63,706 nt of DNA from Plastoroseomonas hellenica. Its GTDB lineage: Bacteria; Pseudomonadota; Alphaproteobacteria; Acetobacterales; Acetobacteraceae. Shown piece by piece: positions 44,196-53,445 of this stretch. Numbering within the stretch: the stretch's first letter is position 1; each line of letters begins with the position of its first letter. The notes below the pieces were generated by a model. That model had not been told where the DNA came from and did no database searches. It was given only the letters and a program-made list of their open reading frames with translations. The stretch is from contig NZ_JAAGBB010000038.1 in NCBI RefSeq assembly GCF_018129085.1, forward strand, positions 1 to 63,706. Direction: 5' to 3'. Made by a program: the position numbers and the translations under genes.

Positions 44196-44774
44196 ATGAC
44201 AACCCGCCGCAGCCTTCTGACACCGGTCGCCGCGATGCCCGTGCTCCTGCTCGGGGCGCCTGTGGCGTCGGCGCAGCCATTCCGGCTTCCGCTGACGCCG
44301 GAATGCAGCGGTAGAGGCGAGCGCACCATCGCCAATGCCGAGGGGCCGTATTTCCGGCCGAATGCGCCGCTGAAGCAGGATTTGGCGGCCGAGGCCGAGG
44401 GCGGCGCACGCATCCTGCTCGGCGGCTTCGTGCTCGATGAATCCTGCCGCCCGGTGCCGAACGCGCTGATCGAGATCTGGCATGCCGATGATCGCGGCCG
44501 CTATGACCAGCGCGGCTACAGGCTGCGCGGCCACCAATTCTCCGACGCCCGGGGCCTCTGGTGGTTCTCGACGATCATCCCCGCCGCCTATTGGTCCCGC
44601 ACCCGCCACTATCATTTCAAGGTGCAGCGGCCGAATGATCGTATCCTGACGACGCAGCTCTACTTCCCTGGCGAGCGCCGCAACGCCCAGGACCGCGAAT
44701 TCGATCCGCGGCTGCAGATGCGCGTCACGACTGCGGAGGGCCAGCCGCTCGGCCGGTTCGACTTCGTCATCTGA
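44196..44774 (+). CDS. Intradiol ring-cleavage dioxygenase-like protein
   Basis: A 192-residue exported protein (signal RRSLLTPVAAMPVLLLGAPVASA) with the intradiol dioxygenase beta-sandwich: AEGPYFRPNAPLKQDL, then LIEIWHADDRGRYDQRGYRLRGH, then the metal region AYWSRTRHYHFKV. Candidate Fe(III) ligands are Tyr103 or Tyr108, Tyr132, His138 and His140. ATG 44196 is favoured over 44190 because of the GGGGGAG spacing. It follows iorB by 25 bp. A periplasmic ring-cleavage step after the Mo-hydroxylase would be unusual; the exported dioxygenase subfamily is poorly characterised. Confidence 0.82.
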   Translation: MTTRRSLLTPVAAMPVLLLGAPVASAQPFRLPLTPECSGRGERTIANAEGPYFRPNAPLKQDLAAEAEGGARILLGGFVLDESCRPVPNALIEIWHADDRGRYDQRGYRLRGHQFSDARGLWWFSTIIPAAYWSRTRHYHFKVQRPNDRILTTQLYFPGERRNAQDREFDPRLQMRVTTAEGQPLGRFDFVI

Positions 44775-44822
44775 ATGCAGGCCGGATGACAGCGATCCGG
44801 CTTGCTGTACTATCCTGGCCTT

Positions 44823-44902
44823 GAGACAGGGGCGTTCGCCGCGAGGCGGGCTGAGAAGCACCCTTCGAACCTGAACCAGATCATGCTGGCGGAGGGAGTC
44901 TC
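44823..44902 (+). ncRNA. TPP riboswitch (THI element)
   Basis: P1 is GAGAC (44823-44827) with GTCTC (44898-44902). The conserved CTGAGA, then ACCCTTCGAACCTGA, the P4/P5 stem CCAG-ATCATG-CTGG and the closing CGGAGGGA are all in order. It lies 57 bp ahead of thiM, so thiamine pyrophosphate should repress thiM expression. Confidence 0.95.
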
Positions 44903-44935
44903 GGGGCATCGCGGCCTGCAGGCTCGCGCATCCCC
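44903..44935 (+). promoter_or_regulatory. Expression-platform hairpin of the TPP riboswitch
   Basis: Directly after the aptamer, GGGGCATCGCG pairs with CGCGCATCCCC around a CCTGCAGG-like core, with a mismatch. It has no U-tract, and lies 24 bp before the thiM ATG. It could sequester the translation-initiation region or act in Rho-dependent control rather than as an intrinsic terminator. Confidence 0.5.
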
Positions 44936-44959
44936 GTGGCCGCCGCCGAAAGGGGCGCG

Positions 44960-45769
44960 ATGACGACCGCGAAGACACCGGGAACCGCGCTGCAAGCGAT
45001 GCGCGATGCCGCGCCGCTCGTGCAATGCATCACCAACTACGTGGCGATGAACATCGCGGCGAATGTGATGCTCGCAGCCGGGGCTTCCCCCGCCATGGTG
45101 CATACGGAGGAAGAGGCGGGCGAATTCGCCGCTATCGCCGGCGCGCTGACGGTGAATATCGGCACGCTCTCGCCGGACTTCCTGAATGGCATGCGCGTCT
45201 CGGCCCGGGCGGCGGCCGAAGCCGGCCGTCCCTGGGTGCTGGATCCGGTCGCGCACTACGCCACCGCCTTCCGCCGGGACGCTGTGGCGGAGCTGATGGC
45301 GCTGCGCCCGACCATCATCCGCGGCAACGCCTCCGAGATCATCGCACTCGCCGGCGGGCAGAGCGCCGGCCGTGGCGTCGACAGCGGCGATGTCGTGGAG
45401 CGTGCGGAGGGCGCCGCCGTCATGCTGGCGCGGCGCCATGGCGCCGTGGTCGCCGCAACCGGCGCGATCGATTTCGTCACCGATGGCACCCAGGCGGTGC
45501 GGATCGAAGGCGGCTCGCCCTTGATGCCGCAGGTGACCGCCCTCGGCTGCTCCCTCACCTGCCTCGTCGGTGCCTTCGCGGCGGTCGAGCCGGAGGCGCC
45601 CTTCGCCGCGGCCGTCGCCGCCCTCGCCTGCTTCGCGGTGGCCGGCGAAAGGGCAGGCCGGGACGCTGCGGGGCCCGGCTCCTTCGGCTGGCGGTTCCTC
45701 GATGCGCTGTCTGTGCTGGATGCACATGGGCTCGATGCCGAAGCGAGGATCACGATTGCGGCGGTGTGA
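44960..45769 (+). CDS. thiM: Hydroxyethylthiazole kinase
   Basis: A 269-residue ribokinase-like kinase that phosphorylates 4-methyl-5-(2-hydroxyethyl)thiazole in thiamine salvage. Landmarks are VQCITNYVAMNIAANVMLA near the N-terminus, GNASEI (122-127) and the catalytic VTALGCSLTC with Cys197. ATG 44960 has AGGGG upstream. The TPP riboswitch in the leader confirms the thiamine role. No thiE or thiD follows. Confidence 0.95.
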   Translation: MTTAKTPGTALQAMRDAAPLVQCITNYVAMNIAANVMLAAGASPAMVHTEEEAGEFAAIAGALTVNIGTLSPDFLNGMRVSARAAAEAGRPWVLDPVAHYATAFRRDAVAELMALRPTIIRGNASEIIALAGGQSAGRGVDSGDVVERAEGAAVMLARRHGAVVAATGAIDFVTDGTQAVRIEGGSPLMPQVTALGCSLTCLVGAFAAVEPEAPFAAAVAALACFAVAGERAGRDAAGPGSFGWRFLDALSVLDAHGLDAEARITIAAV

Positions 45770-45778
45770 GACGGACTC

Positions 45779-46282
45779 TCAGAGCGCGATCGCCGTCACC
45801 AGCAGGACAAGGCTCAGCATGGCCGCCGCCGCGCGGACGGCGTGCGACCGCTCCCAGCGATCGCGAAGGATGGTCCAGTCCGCCGCCGGCGATCGATCGG
45901 CCGAATCCGCCCCGCCCGTGCCGAAGAAGCGCCTGGCCGGCGCTGCCAGCGTGGTCTCCCGCAGCCAGGCCTTGTTCACCGGCTGGGTCACGGTCCAGAA
46001 GATCAGATGCATGACGATCAACGCGGCGAGCGCGCCGGCGGTCAGCCAGAATGCGCCCGATCCGCCTGGCGTCATGAGGAGCAGCGCGAGCGTCGCAAGC
46101 ATGCCGCCAGCCTCGGCGACGCCGCCGCCGATCGTGAAGCCGGGATAGTAGATCGGCTGCACGGCCAGATACTGCTCCCGGTCGAGCCGCAACTTCCCCG
46201 GCCACTCCAGCGCATGGGCCAGCGCCAGCCCCATCGTGCTCGCGACCAGGATGACGGTCAGCACCTCGAAGGCGATGCGCAT
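45779..46282 (-). CDS. DUF1772-like four-helix membrane protein
   Basis: A 167-residue integral membrane protein with about four hydrophobic helices (FEVLTVILVASTMGLALAHALEWPGK; ALAALIVMHLIFWTVTQPVNKAW; C-terminal helix). The HALEWPGK and QPVNKAW landmarks fit the DUF1772/anthrone-oxygenase-like family. ATG 46282 follows an AGGAGGAAGG box. Convergent with thiM. Function unknown. Confidence 0.75.
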   Translation of the reverse strand: MRIAFEVLTVILVASTMGLALAHALEWPGKLRLDREQYLAVQPIYYPGFTIGGGVAEAGGMLATLALLLMTPGGSGAFWLTAGALAALIVMHLIFWTVTQPVNKAWLRETTLAAPARRFFGTGGADSADRSPAADWTILRDRWERSHAVRAAAAMLSLVLLVTAIAL

Positions 46283-46432
46283 GGGATCCTTCCTCCTGCA
46301 CGCCTCTGATGCCACCCGAACATCACGGCCAGACAGGAGTTCCATGCGCATCCGGCAGGGCTTGCTCTCCCGCACCGGCGCTCGGCGGTCTTCGACGCTC
46401 GCCGCCTTGCGGCTGGCGAGCATCGACCCGCA

Positions 46433-47035
46433 TCAGGCTGAATGGAAATAGGCGGAGCGGTAGGCCTCGATCTGCCAGGGCTCGACCAGCGAACGCGGCG
46501 CGATCTTCTGCGTAGCGTAATCGAAGGTGCCATAGGCCATGACATTGTCGGTGACCGCCGCATCGCCGACCATGAGCCGCGGATCCTGGAGCGGCGGGGC
46601 GCCCGGATGCTTCAGCCCGGCGCAATGGCCGGCCTCATGCGTCAGCGTCAGCCCGTCCTCGTTCAGCGTGAAGGCGTCCATGATGACCCAGGGCAGGTAG
46701 TTGAGTTTCATGCCGATCGACCCGGGCGCCTCGCCACCGCCGGCCCCGCCGATCTGGCAGAGGATCACCGGCAGCCGGTTGTCCGCGCTGTAATAGGTGC
46801 GGTTCGCCAGATCCCGCATCTGGAGCCGCTCCTTCAGGCCCGGATCGACCCGGCCATTCGGGGTCAGCGGGAAGGTCCAGTCGAGCTCGATGCTGCCGGT
46901 CGCCGGATAGCGGTCGAACTGGATCCCATAGGGGCGCAGGAACGCGTTCCCCTTCTCGATCTGCTTGCCGAAAACCAGATCCGCCCATTGGGCGGTGGTC
47001 CTGGTGTGGAACAGGGTGAGCTTGAGCGTCGCCAT
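46433..47035 (-). CDS. Metzincin-type zinc metalloprotease
   Basis: A 200-residue protein with HEAGHCAGLKH (133-143), an exact HExxHxxGxxH metzincin zinc site, and a Met-turn-like NVMAYG (164-169). The start is placed at ATG 47035, which has GGAGAAGG upstream; an upstream ATG at 47131 adds 32 residues without a ribosome-binding site. No signal peptide is visible with the shorter start, so location is uncertain. The compact size resembles pappalysin/matrixin-like bacterial proteases. Substrate unknown. Confidence 0.75.
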   Translation of the reverse strand: MATLKLTLFHTRTTAQWADLVFGKQIEKGNAFLRPYGIQFDRYPATGSIELDWTFPLTPNGRVDPGLKERLQMRDLANRTYYSADNRLPVILCQIGGAGGGEAPGSIGMKLNYLPWVIMDAFTLNEDGLTLTHEAGHCAGLKHPGAPPLQDPRLMVGDAAVTDNVMAYGTFDYATQKIAPRSLVEPWQIEAYRSAYFHSA

Positions 47036-47190
47036 CCGGCCTTCTCCATTCTGGTACGGCCAGTGCGCGGCCCAACCGGCCGTTCCCAGCGGCCGGTCCT
47101 CCTGCAGGAGCGGCGCCGCCTCATTCCACATGTTCTATGATCTCGCGGTGTGATTTGTCACTGGCCAAGAACGACCAGCCCTGCGGTGGA

Positions 47191-48273
47191 TCATTCGAGC
47201 AGCAGGTCGAATTGCCTCGGCTCGGCGGCGTCCAGGCCTTCGAAATTGGACAGGGTGACGCCGAGCAGCCGGATGCCCTTGGCCGACGGGAACACCGATC
47301 GCACGAGGTCGATGCTGACCTGCCGCAGCGTCTCCTGCGAGGTCACCTGGGCCGGCAAGGTGCGGCTCCGTGTCGCCTGCTGGAAATCGGCGTACTTGAT
47401 CTTGACCGTCACGGTGCGCCCATGCGCGCCCGTCTTCTCGCACCATGCCCAGACCTCGTCCGCCAGCGCGTGGATGCCGGCTTCGATCTCGGTGGGGTCC
47501 GTCAGATCGCGCCGGAACGTGGTCTCGGAACCCGCGGATTTGCGGGGACGGTCCGCGACCACCGGCCGATCATCCTCGCCGCGCGCGATGGCGTGGTACC
47601 AGGGGCCGGCCTTGCCGAAATGCTGCTGCAGGAAGGCGATCGGCTGCTGTCTGAGATCGGCGCCGCTGAAGATGCCGAGGCTGTTCATCCGGGCCGCGGT
47701 GACCGGCCCGACCCCATGGAACTTGCCGACCGGCAGATACTCCACGAAGCCAGGCCCCATCTCCGGCGTCACCACGAACTGGCCGTTCGGCTTCCGATGA
47801 TCGGAGGCGAGCTTGGCCAGGAACTTGTTGTAGGAGATGCCGGCCGAAGCGGTCAGGCCGGTCGCTTCGAGGATGCGGGCACGGATCTCCGTCGCGGTCC
47901 GGGTCGCGGTCGGCAGACCCCGCAGGTTCTCGGTGACGTCGAGATAGGCCTCGTCCAGCGACAGCGGTTCGACCAGGGGCGTGTACTCCGCAAGGATCGC
48001 GTGGATCTGGCGCGACACCGCGCGGTACACCTCGAAGCGCGGCGGGACGAAGATCAGCTCCGGGCAGCGGCGCAGTGCGGTGGTCGATGGCATCGCGGAC
48101 CGCACGCCGAAGGTCCGCGCCTCATAGCTCGCGGCCGCGACGACGCCGCGTGCCGCGCCGTGCCCCACCGCGACAGGACGCCCTTTGAGCGAGGGATCGT
48201 CCCGCTGCTCGACCGACGCGTAGAAGGCGTCCATGTCGATATGGATGATCTTGCGCGGCGTCGCCCCGGTCAT
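47191..48273 (-). CDS. dinB: DNA polymerase IV (Y-family)
   Basis: A 360-residue Y-family translesion polymerase. Catalytic carboxylates are Asp13 in HIDMDAFYASVE and Asp107-Glu108 in SLDEAYLD; steric-gate and palm motifs ASYEARTFGVRSAMP follow. The little-finger domain ends near QFDLLLE. Usual length for the family. A 162-bp MITE-like element lies 33 bp upstream of the start, so dinB transcription may start in or be affected by it. No imuA or dnaE2 is linked. Confidence 0.95.
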   Translation of the reverse strand: MTGATPRKIIHIDMDAFYASVEQRDDPSLKGRPVAVGHGAARGVVAAASYEARTFGVRSAMPSTTALRRCPELIFVPPRFEVYRAVSRQIHAILAEYTPLVEPLSLDEAYLDVTENLRGLPTATRTATEIRARILEATGLTASAGISYNKFLAKLASDHRKPNGQFVVTPEMGPGFVEYLPVGKFHGVGPVTAARMNSLGIFSGADLRQQPIAFLQQHFGKAGPWYHAIARGEDDRPVVADRPRKSAGSETTFRRDLTDPTEIEAGIHALADEVWAWCEKTGAHGRTVTVKIKYADFQQATRSRTLPAQVTSQETLRQVSIDLVRSVFPSAKGIRLLGVTLSNFEGLDAAEPRQFDLLLE

Positions 48274-48306
48274 GGCCGGAGCGACATTAGCATGGAGCCG
48301 CCGTCA

Positions 48307-48468
48307 GAGACCGTTTGGCAATGGCGGCGGCGGAGGGCTGGCGAGGGATTTTTCGTGCCTGGTGTGTCGGCTGACGCAGCCGATGCTGGTGGCATCGGCG
48401 AGGAAGCCGGCGCGCCAGGGACGGAAAAGACCCGCCAGCCCGACCCGCAGCCAGTGCCAAGCGGTCTC
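48307..48468. mobile_element. MITE-like element, copy A
   Basis: A 162-bp non-coding unit bounded by 19-bp terminal inverted repeats: GAGACCGTTTGGCAATGGC at left, and the complement of GAGACCGCTTGGCACTGGC at right. Flanking triplets are TCA and TAA, matching a TNA target. It aligns without gaps to copy B at 56354-56515. Its right end contributes the last base of the GST stop codon. It encodes no transposase. Confidence 0.85.
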
Positions 48469-49172
48469 TAAGGCCGCTTCGGGATCTCCAGCCCGCGCTG
48501 GACGGCGGGCCGGGACAGGCCTCGATCGAGCCAGTCCGGCACCCGCGCCAGGGCGTCGAAGCCGACCAGGTCGCGCGCGCCGTAGAAGCCGACCAGGTTC
48601 CGCACCCAGCCGAGCAGGGAAATGTCCGCGATCGTGTAGTCATCCCCCATAATCCATCGACGGCCATCGAGACGGGTTTCCAGCACGCCGAGCAGGCGCT
48701 TCGACTCGCTGACATAGCGCTCGAGCGGCCGCTTGTCGGCGATCTCGCGGCCGGCGAATTTGTGGAAGTAGCCGACCTGGCCGAACATCGGCCCGACCGC
48801 CGCCATCTGAAAGAACACCCACTGGATGGCCTCGTAGCGCAGCGCCGCATCGGCCGGCAGCAGCTTGCCGGTCTTCTCCGCGAGGTAGAGCAGGATGGCG
48901 CCGGATTCGAACAGGCCGATCGGCCTGCCGCCCGGCCCGTCCGGATCGATGATCGCCGGGATCTTGCCGTTGGGGTTCAGCGACAGGAACTCCGGGGTCC
49001 AGGTCTCATCCTTGCCGATGTCGATCGCATGCGGCTCATAGGGCAGCCCGATCTCCTCCAGCATGATCGAGACCTTCACGCCGTTCGGCGTGGGCAGCGA
49101 ATAGAGCTGCAGGCGATCGGGATGCCGCGCCGGCCAGAGCTTGGTGATCGGGAAGGCGGACAGGTCGGGCAT
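48468..49172 (-). CDS. Glutathione S-transferase family protein (YghU-like)
   Basis: A 234-residue GST. The thioredoxin-like N-terminal domain contains TPNGVKVSIMLEEIGLPYE, NPNGKIPAIIDP and LFESGAILLYLAEK; the all-helical C-terminal domain ends RPAVQRGLEIPKRP. The start is the third of three tandem ATGs (49172), best spaced from GGAG. Likely conjugates or reduces electrophiles or disulfides with glutathione. Its TAG stop is completed by the end of MITE copy A, so the very C-terminus may have been reset by that insertion. Confidence 0.9.
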   Translation of the reverse strand: MPDLSAFPITKLWPARHPDRLQLYSLPTPNGVKVSIMLEEIGLPYEPHAIDIGKDETWTPEFLSLNPNGKIPAIIDPDGPGGRPIGLFESGAILLYLAEKTGKLLPADAALRYEAIQWVFFQMAAVGPMFGQVGYFHKFAGREIADKRPLERYVSESKRLLGVLETRLDGRRWIMGDDYTIADISLLGWVRNLVGFYGARDLVGFDALARVPDWLDRGLSRPAVQRGLEIPKRP

Positions 49173-49277
49173 CATCATCTCCGGATGGTTGGCGCCAGGC
49201 GAAGATGGTCCGGCCGCGACGGGACGCAACGGTACTCCCTGTGCGGGCGCCGGCATGGGCCGGCGCCCGAATCAGGC

Positions 49278-51563
49278 TCAGGCCGCGAGCTGGTCGCGGA
49301 TCGGCAGGCTCCGCACGCGCTTGCCGATCGCGGCGAAGATCGCGTTGGCGAGGGCGGGCGCCACCACCGGCACCCCCGGCTCGCCGACGCCGCCGAGCGG
49401 CTGGCTCCAGTCGCTCGCCGGCATGATATGCGCGTGGATCTCACGCGGCGCCGCATCCATGCGCGTCAGCTCATAGCCATCGAAGTTCGTCTGCTCGGCA
49501 CGGCCGTTCTTGAAGCTGATCTCGCCGAGCGTCGCCAGGCTGATGCCCTGGATGACGGCGCCTTCGAGCTGCGACCGCACGCGCTCCGGGTTCACCACCG
49601 GGCCGCAATCGATCGCGATGTCGACGCGGGGGATGGTGAGCTCCCCGCCTGGACCGACAGCGACCTGCACCGCCGCCGCCGTGTAGCTGGCGAAGGATCG
49701 GAGTCCCGCGACGCCGATTCCATGCCGCGCCGGCAGGGTCCGACCCCAGCCCGCCTCCGCCGCGACCTTCTCGATCACGCCGCGCAGCCGGCCGGTGTCC
49801 ATCACATAGACCGCCGGATCCTCCCCATAGTTCCACTGATCGCCGAGCGTCGTCGGATCGATCCGGCGATCCGGGCCGATCAGCTCCAGTAGGTAGTCCT
49901 TCGGGTCGCGCCCGGCGGCTGCCGCCAGTTCCGCGATGAAAGACTGCATCGCGAAGGCATGCGGGATATTTGAGACCGAGCGGAACCAGCCGATCCGCGT
50001 ATGTGCGCGGGCGGCCGGGTTCTCCACCCGGTAGTTCGGGATGGCAAGGGCTAGGCCGGTCGCACCCATCGCCAGCTCGAAGGGTGCCTGGTGCTCGACA
50101 TTCGGCTGGAAGATCGACGCAATGCTGGGGGCGACGGTCCGGTGCAGCAGCGCGACCGGCTTGCCCGCCGCATCCAGCCCGGCTTCCAGCCGGCTCACCT
50201 GGACGGTGTGGAAATAGCTGTGCTGCAGGTCGTCCTCGCGCGTCCAGGTGAGCTTCACCGGTCGCCCATCCATCGCCTGGGACATCAGCGCCGCCTCGAC
50301 CACGAAATCGGGCTTCGATTTGCGGCCGAAGCCGCCGCCCAGCAAGGTGACGTTGACCGTCACCTTGTCGGCGGCGAGGCCGAGCCGGTCGGCGACGTTC
50401 TTCCTGGTCGCCTCGGGTGCCTGGGTACAGGCCCAGACCTCCGCCTGGCCATTGGCGATGCGCACCGTCGCGGCCGGTGGCTCCATCGGCGCCTGGGCCA
50501 GATGCGGCACGTAGTATTCCGCCTCGATCCGGCGGGCCGCCTGGGGCAGCGCCGTGTCGACATTGCCGTCGTTGCGGACCACCTGGCCCGGCTGCCGGGC
50601 GGCCTGCTCCATCGTGGCCCTGTAGGCGGTGGAGTCGTAGCTGCCGTTCGGCCCGTCATTCCAGGTGATCTTCAGGGCTTCCCGCCCCTTGATCGCCGCC
50701 CAGGTATTGGTGGCGATGACGCCGATGCCGCCCAGTGGCTGGAAGACGGAGGGGATCGGGCGCGGCTCGATCGGCACCACCTTGAGCACGCCCGGCACCT
50801 TCAGCGCATCGGCCGCATCGAAGCTGGCGACCGTGCCGCCATAGACCGGCGGCCGGGCGACCACCGCATAGGCCATGCCGTCCAGCCGCGTGTCGATGCC
50901 GTACATCGCGCGGCCGGTGGTGATGCCCGTATTGTCGATCAGCCCGATCTCGCCCTTCCCGACATAGCGGAAGCTCGCGGGATCCTTGAGCCGCAGTGCC
51001 GTCGGCACTGGCTGCGCCGCCGCCGCCTGGGCCAGGTCACCGAAGCCGAGCCGCCGGCCGCTCGGGCGATGGATGATCGCGTGGTTCTCCGCCGCCACCT
51101 CCGCGACCGGCACGCGCCATTGCGCGGCGGCCGCGGCTTCCAGCATCTGGCGCGCGGCGGCGCCGCAGCGGCGCATGGCGGTGAAGTTCTGCCGCGTGCT
51201 GCGCGACCCGTCGGTGTCCTGGCTGCCGAAGCGCGATTCATCGCCCGTCGCCTGGGCCACGCGGACCCGCGCCCAGTCGGCCTCGAGCTCTTCGGCCGCG
51301 ATCATGATCATGCCGGTGCGCACGCCCTGGCCCATCTCCGAACGGGCGCAGAGGATGGTCACGATGCCGTCCGGCGCGATGGAGATGAAGGTCTTGGGGT
51401 CGTCGCGCACGCCGCCGGGCATGGCGTCGCCGCCGAACCGCCGGGCGGGCTGCTGGGCGCCGGCGCGGATGCCGGTCGAGAGCAGCAGCGTGCCGGCGCC
51501 GAGGCCGAGCAGCGCCGCACGACGGGAGAGATTGCGGATCGGGTGCATCGGGATGGCGCTCAC
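49278..51563 (-). CDS. iorB: Molybdopterin-binding dehydrogenase subunit, copy 2
   Basis: A 761-residue IorB-type molybdenum hydroxylase subunit with Tat signal ([20 protein letters not shown]). Family motifs are [32 protein letters not shown], and the C-terminal [11 protein letters not shown] loop with the catalytic glutamate. It overlaps iorA copy 2 by 4 bp. Substrate unknown; no FAD subunit is adjacent. Only distantly similar to the copy at 42 kb, so the two systems probably handle different substrates. Confidence 0.92.
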   Translation of the reverse strand: MSAIPMHPIRNLSRRAALLGLGAGTLLLSTGIRAGAQQPARRFGGDAMPGGVRDDPKTFISIAPDGIVTILCARSEMGQGVRTGMIMIAAEELEADWARVRVAQATGDESRFGSQDTDGSRSTRQNFTAMRRCGAAARQMLEAAAAAQWRVPVAEVAAENHAIIHRPSGRRLGFGDLAQAAAAQPVPTALRLKDPASFRYVGKGEIGLIDNTGITTGRAMYGIDTRLDGMAYAVVARPPVYGGTVASFDAADALKVPGVLKVVPIEPRPIPSVFQPLGGIGVIATNTWAAIKGREALKITWNDGPNGSYDSTAYRATMEQAARQPGQVVRNDGNVDTALPQAARRIEAEYYVPHLAQAPMEPPAATVRIANGQAEVWACTQAPEATRKNVADRLGLAADKVTVNVTLLGGGFGRKSKPDFVVEAALMSQAMDGRPVKLTWTREDDLQHSYFHTVQVSRLEAGLDAAGKPVALLHRTVAPSIASIFQPNVEHQAPFELAMGATGLALAIPNYRVENPAARAHTRIGWFRSVSNIPHAFAMQSFIAELAAAAGRDPKDYLLELIGPDRRIDPTTLGDQWNYGEDPAVYVMDTGRLRGVIEKVAAEAGWGRTLPARHGIGVAGLRSFASYTAAAVQVAVGPGGELTIPRVDIAIDCGPVVNPERVRSQLEGAVIQGISLATLGEISFKNGRAEQTNFDGYELTRMDAAPREIHAHIMPASDWSQPLGGVGEPGVPVVAPALANAIFAAIGKRVRSLPIRDQLAA

Positions 51564-52036
51564 CGGCTTGCTCCTTCCGTCACCTGGCTCTTGGCGGCCG
51601 CCTGCTTGATGGCGGCGCGGATGCGCGTGTAGGTTCCGCAGCGACAGATATTGCCGGCCATGGCCGCGTCGATGTCGTCATCGCCGGGGTTCGGCGTGTC
51701 CTTCAGCAGCGATGCCGCCTGCATGATCTGGCCGGTCTGGCAGTAGCCGCATTGCGCGACGTTCAGGTCGCGCCAGGCGACCTGGACCGGGTGGTTGCCG
51801 TCCGGCGACAGGCCCTCGATCGTCGTGACGCTGCGGCCCTCGGCATCGCCCACCGCCGTCTGGCAGCCGCGCACCGCGGTGCCGTCGAGATGGATGGTGC
51901 AGGCACCGCAGAGCGCCATGCCGCAGCCGAACTTGGTGCCGGTGAGGCCCAGTTCGTCGCGGAGGAACCAGAGCAAGGGCATTTGCGGGTCGACATCGGC
52001 ATTCACCTGCCGCCCGTTCACGGTGAGCGTGGCCAT
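51560..52036 (-). CDS. iorA: Isoquinoline 1-oxidoreductase-type (2Fe-2S) subunit, copy 2
   Basis: A 158-residue subunit with the same eight cysteine ligands as copy 1 (38, 43, 46, 58; 96, 99, 131, 133). It is translated just ahead of its molybdenum partner with a 4-base overlap. ATG 52036 is chosen because the family N-terminus [16 protein letters not shown] begins there. Divergent from a LysR gene with 245 bp between. Confidence 0.93.
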   Translation of the reverse strand: MATLTVNGRQVNADVDPQMPLLWFLRDELGLTGTKFGCGMALCGACTIHLDGTAVRGCQTAVGDAEGRSVTTIEGLSPDGNHPVQVAWRDLNVAQCGYCQTGQIMQAASLLKDTPNPGDDDIDAAMAGNICRCGTYTRIRAAIKQAAAKSQVTEGASR

Positions 52037-52236
52037 CGAGCTATTCCCCCTCGTGGGTTGACCCAGGATCAGTCTGAGACGGTGCGCGGGCGATGGATGA
52101 TCACGTCCCTGCGCGCGGCCACGCTCAAGCTCGGCTACGCAATGGATACAGGGCTTCGGCTGGATCGCGACGACGCCGTCTCCGGCTGCGGGCGGAAGCT
52201 GGGGCCGGATCGCTAATCTTTCCAATTGAATGTGCA

Positions 52237-52258
52237 GATACCATTTAGCCGGCGTATC
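52237..52258. promoter_or_regulatory. Candidate LysR-type operator (GATAC-N12-GTATC)
   Basis: A perfect 5-bp inverted repeat GATAC (52237-52241) and GTATC (52254-52258), 24 bp ahead of the LysR start and in the divergent region with iorA copy 2. Spacing and position fit a LysR recognition site controlling both directions. Confidence 0.45.
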
Positions 52259-52281
52259 GCTCAATCGCAGGACCGGCCATC

Positions 52282-53223
52282 GTGGAACTACGGCAATTGC
52301 AGCATTTCGTGGCGGTCGCCGAGGAGCGGCACTTCACCCGGGCCGCGCAGCGCGTGAACATCGTCCAGTCGGCCCTGTCGAGCTCCATCCGCGCGCTGGA
52401 GGAGGAGCTCGCCGCGAAACTTTTCGTCCGCAGCACCCGGCAGGTTCGCCTGACCGCCGCCGGCCAGGCCTTGCTCGACAAGGCCCGGATCGCCATCGCG
52501 GCGGTCCGCGATGCGCGCGATGCGGTCGCCGCGGTGCAGGGGCTGCGCCGGGGCAGGGTCAGCATCGGTACCGTGCAAAGCCTGCCAGCCTTCCTCGACC
52601 TCCCGCCCCTGATCGAGCGTTTCCATGGTTTGTATCCAGACATCGAGGTACGGCTCTGCCAGGGCAGCTCGTCCCAGCTTCTCGACAAGATCCGGGATGG
52701 CCGGCTCGATCTTGCATTCCTGCCGCTGGGCGATCCGCCGCAGGATGTCGCGACGACGATGATCGCTTGCGATGCGCTGGTGCTCGCCTGCGCGCCGGGC
52801 CATGCGCTGGCCGGGCGCCGCGACCTGTCGCTCGCCGAGCTGCGCCACGAGCCTTTCGTCGATTTCCAGCCGGATTGGGGCACCCGAACGCTGGTCGATC
52901 GCGGCTTCCTCGATGCCGCGATCGAACGGCGCATTGTCTTCGAGGTGAATGACCTGGAGACGCTGCTGGACCTGGTCCAACGCAATCTCGGCGTGGCCTT
53001 GCTCCCGGAGGCTGTCGTCGCGGCACGCCGACCCAGCCTCGGCACCGCACAGCTCGGCGAGCCGGAACTCTGCTGGGAGCTGGTCGCCGCCTATCTGCCC
53101 GCCCAGGACGGACATGCCGCACCCGCCGACGGTGCGGCGGGTGCCTTCCTGCGGCAGCTTCATGAGCGCGTGTCGCCCGGCATCGACCTCTGTGCCGTCG
53201 TCGCCATTCCGGAACCCGGGTAG
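52282..53223 (+). CDS. LysR-family transcriptional regulator
   Basis: A 313-residue LysR protein starting at GTG 52282 ([22 protein letters not shown]). The winged helix-turn-helix is followed by a type 2 periplasmic-binding-like effector domain ([21 protein letters not shown]). It is divergent from iorA/iorB copy 2 and probably regulates it, echoing the arrangement at 40.5-44.2 kb. Confidence 0.92.
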   Translation: MELRQLQHFVAVAEERHFTRAAQRVNIVQSALSSSIRALEEELAAKLFVRSTRQVRLTAAGQALLDKARIAIAAVRDARDAVAAVQGLRRGRVSIGTVQSLPAFLDLPPLIERFHGLYPDIEVRLCQGSSSQLLDKIRDGRLDLAFLPLGDPPQDVATTMIACDALVLACAPGHALAGRRDLSLAELRHEPFVDFQPDWGTRTLVDRGFLDAAIERRIVFEVNDLETLLDLVQRNLGVALLPEAVVAARRPSLGTAQLGEPELCWELVAAYLPAQDGHAAPADGAAGAFLRQLHERVSPGIDLCAVVAIPEPG

Positions 53224-53445
53224 AGCGCCGCCATCCAGCAACGGCCGAGCTGCGCACACCAGCGTGTCGGCATCCGCCGCGAGACGACGGAACCCACGGC
53301 ACCACCGTTCGTTGAACGAATGGCGGCGGAGACGAGGGGTCATGGTGCCCGCCCGCCGCATGACGGGCGCGGCCGGGAGCACGCTCCTGGTGCCCTTGCC
53401 GTCACCGACGGCTTCACGACGAACCGATCACAGGAGAGCACCGCC

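Noticed and set aside
48287-48850. Protein-coding frames across the MITE copies (for example a 187-codon frame here and a 214-codon one near 55.9-56.5 kb).
   Set aside because: They read through an inverted-repeat element and into antisense of neighbouring genes; shared peptides merely reflect the shared MITE sequence.
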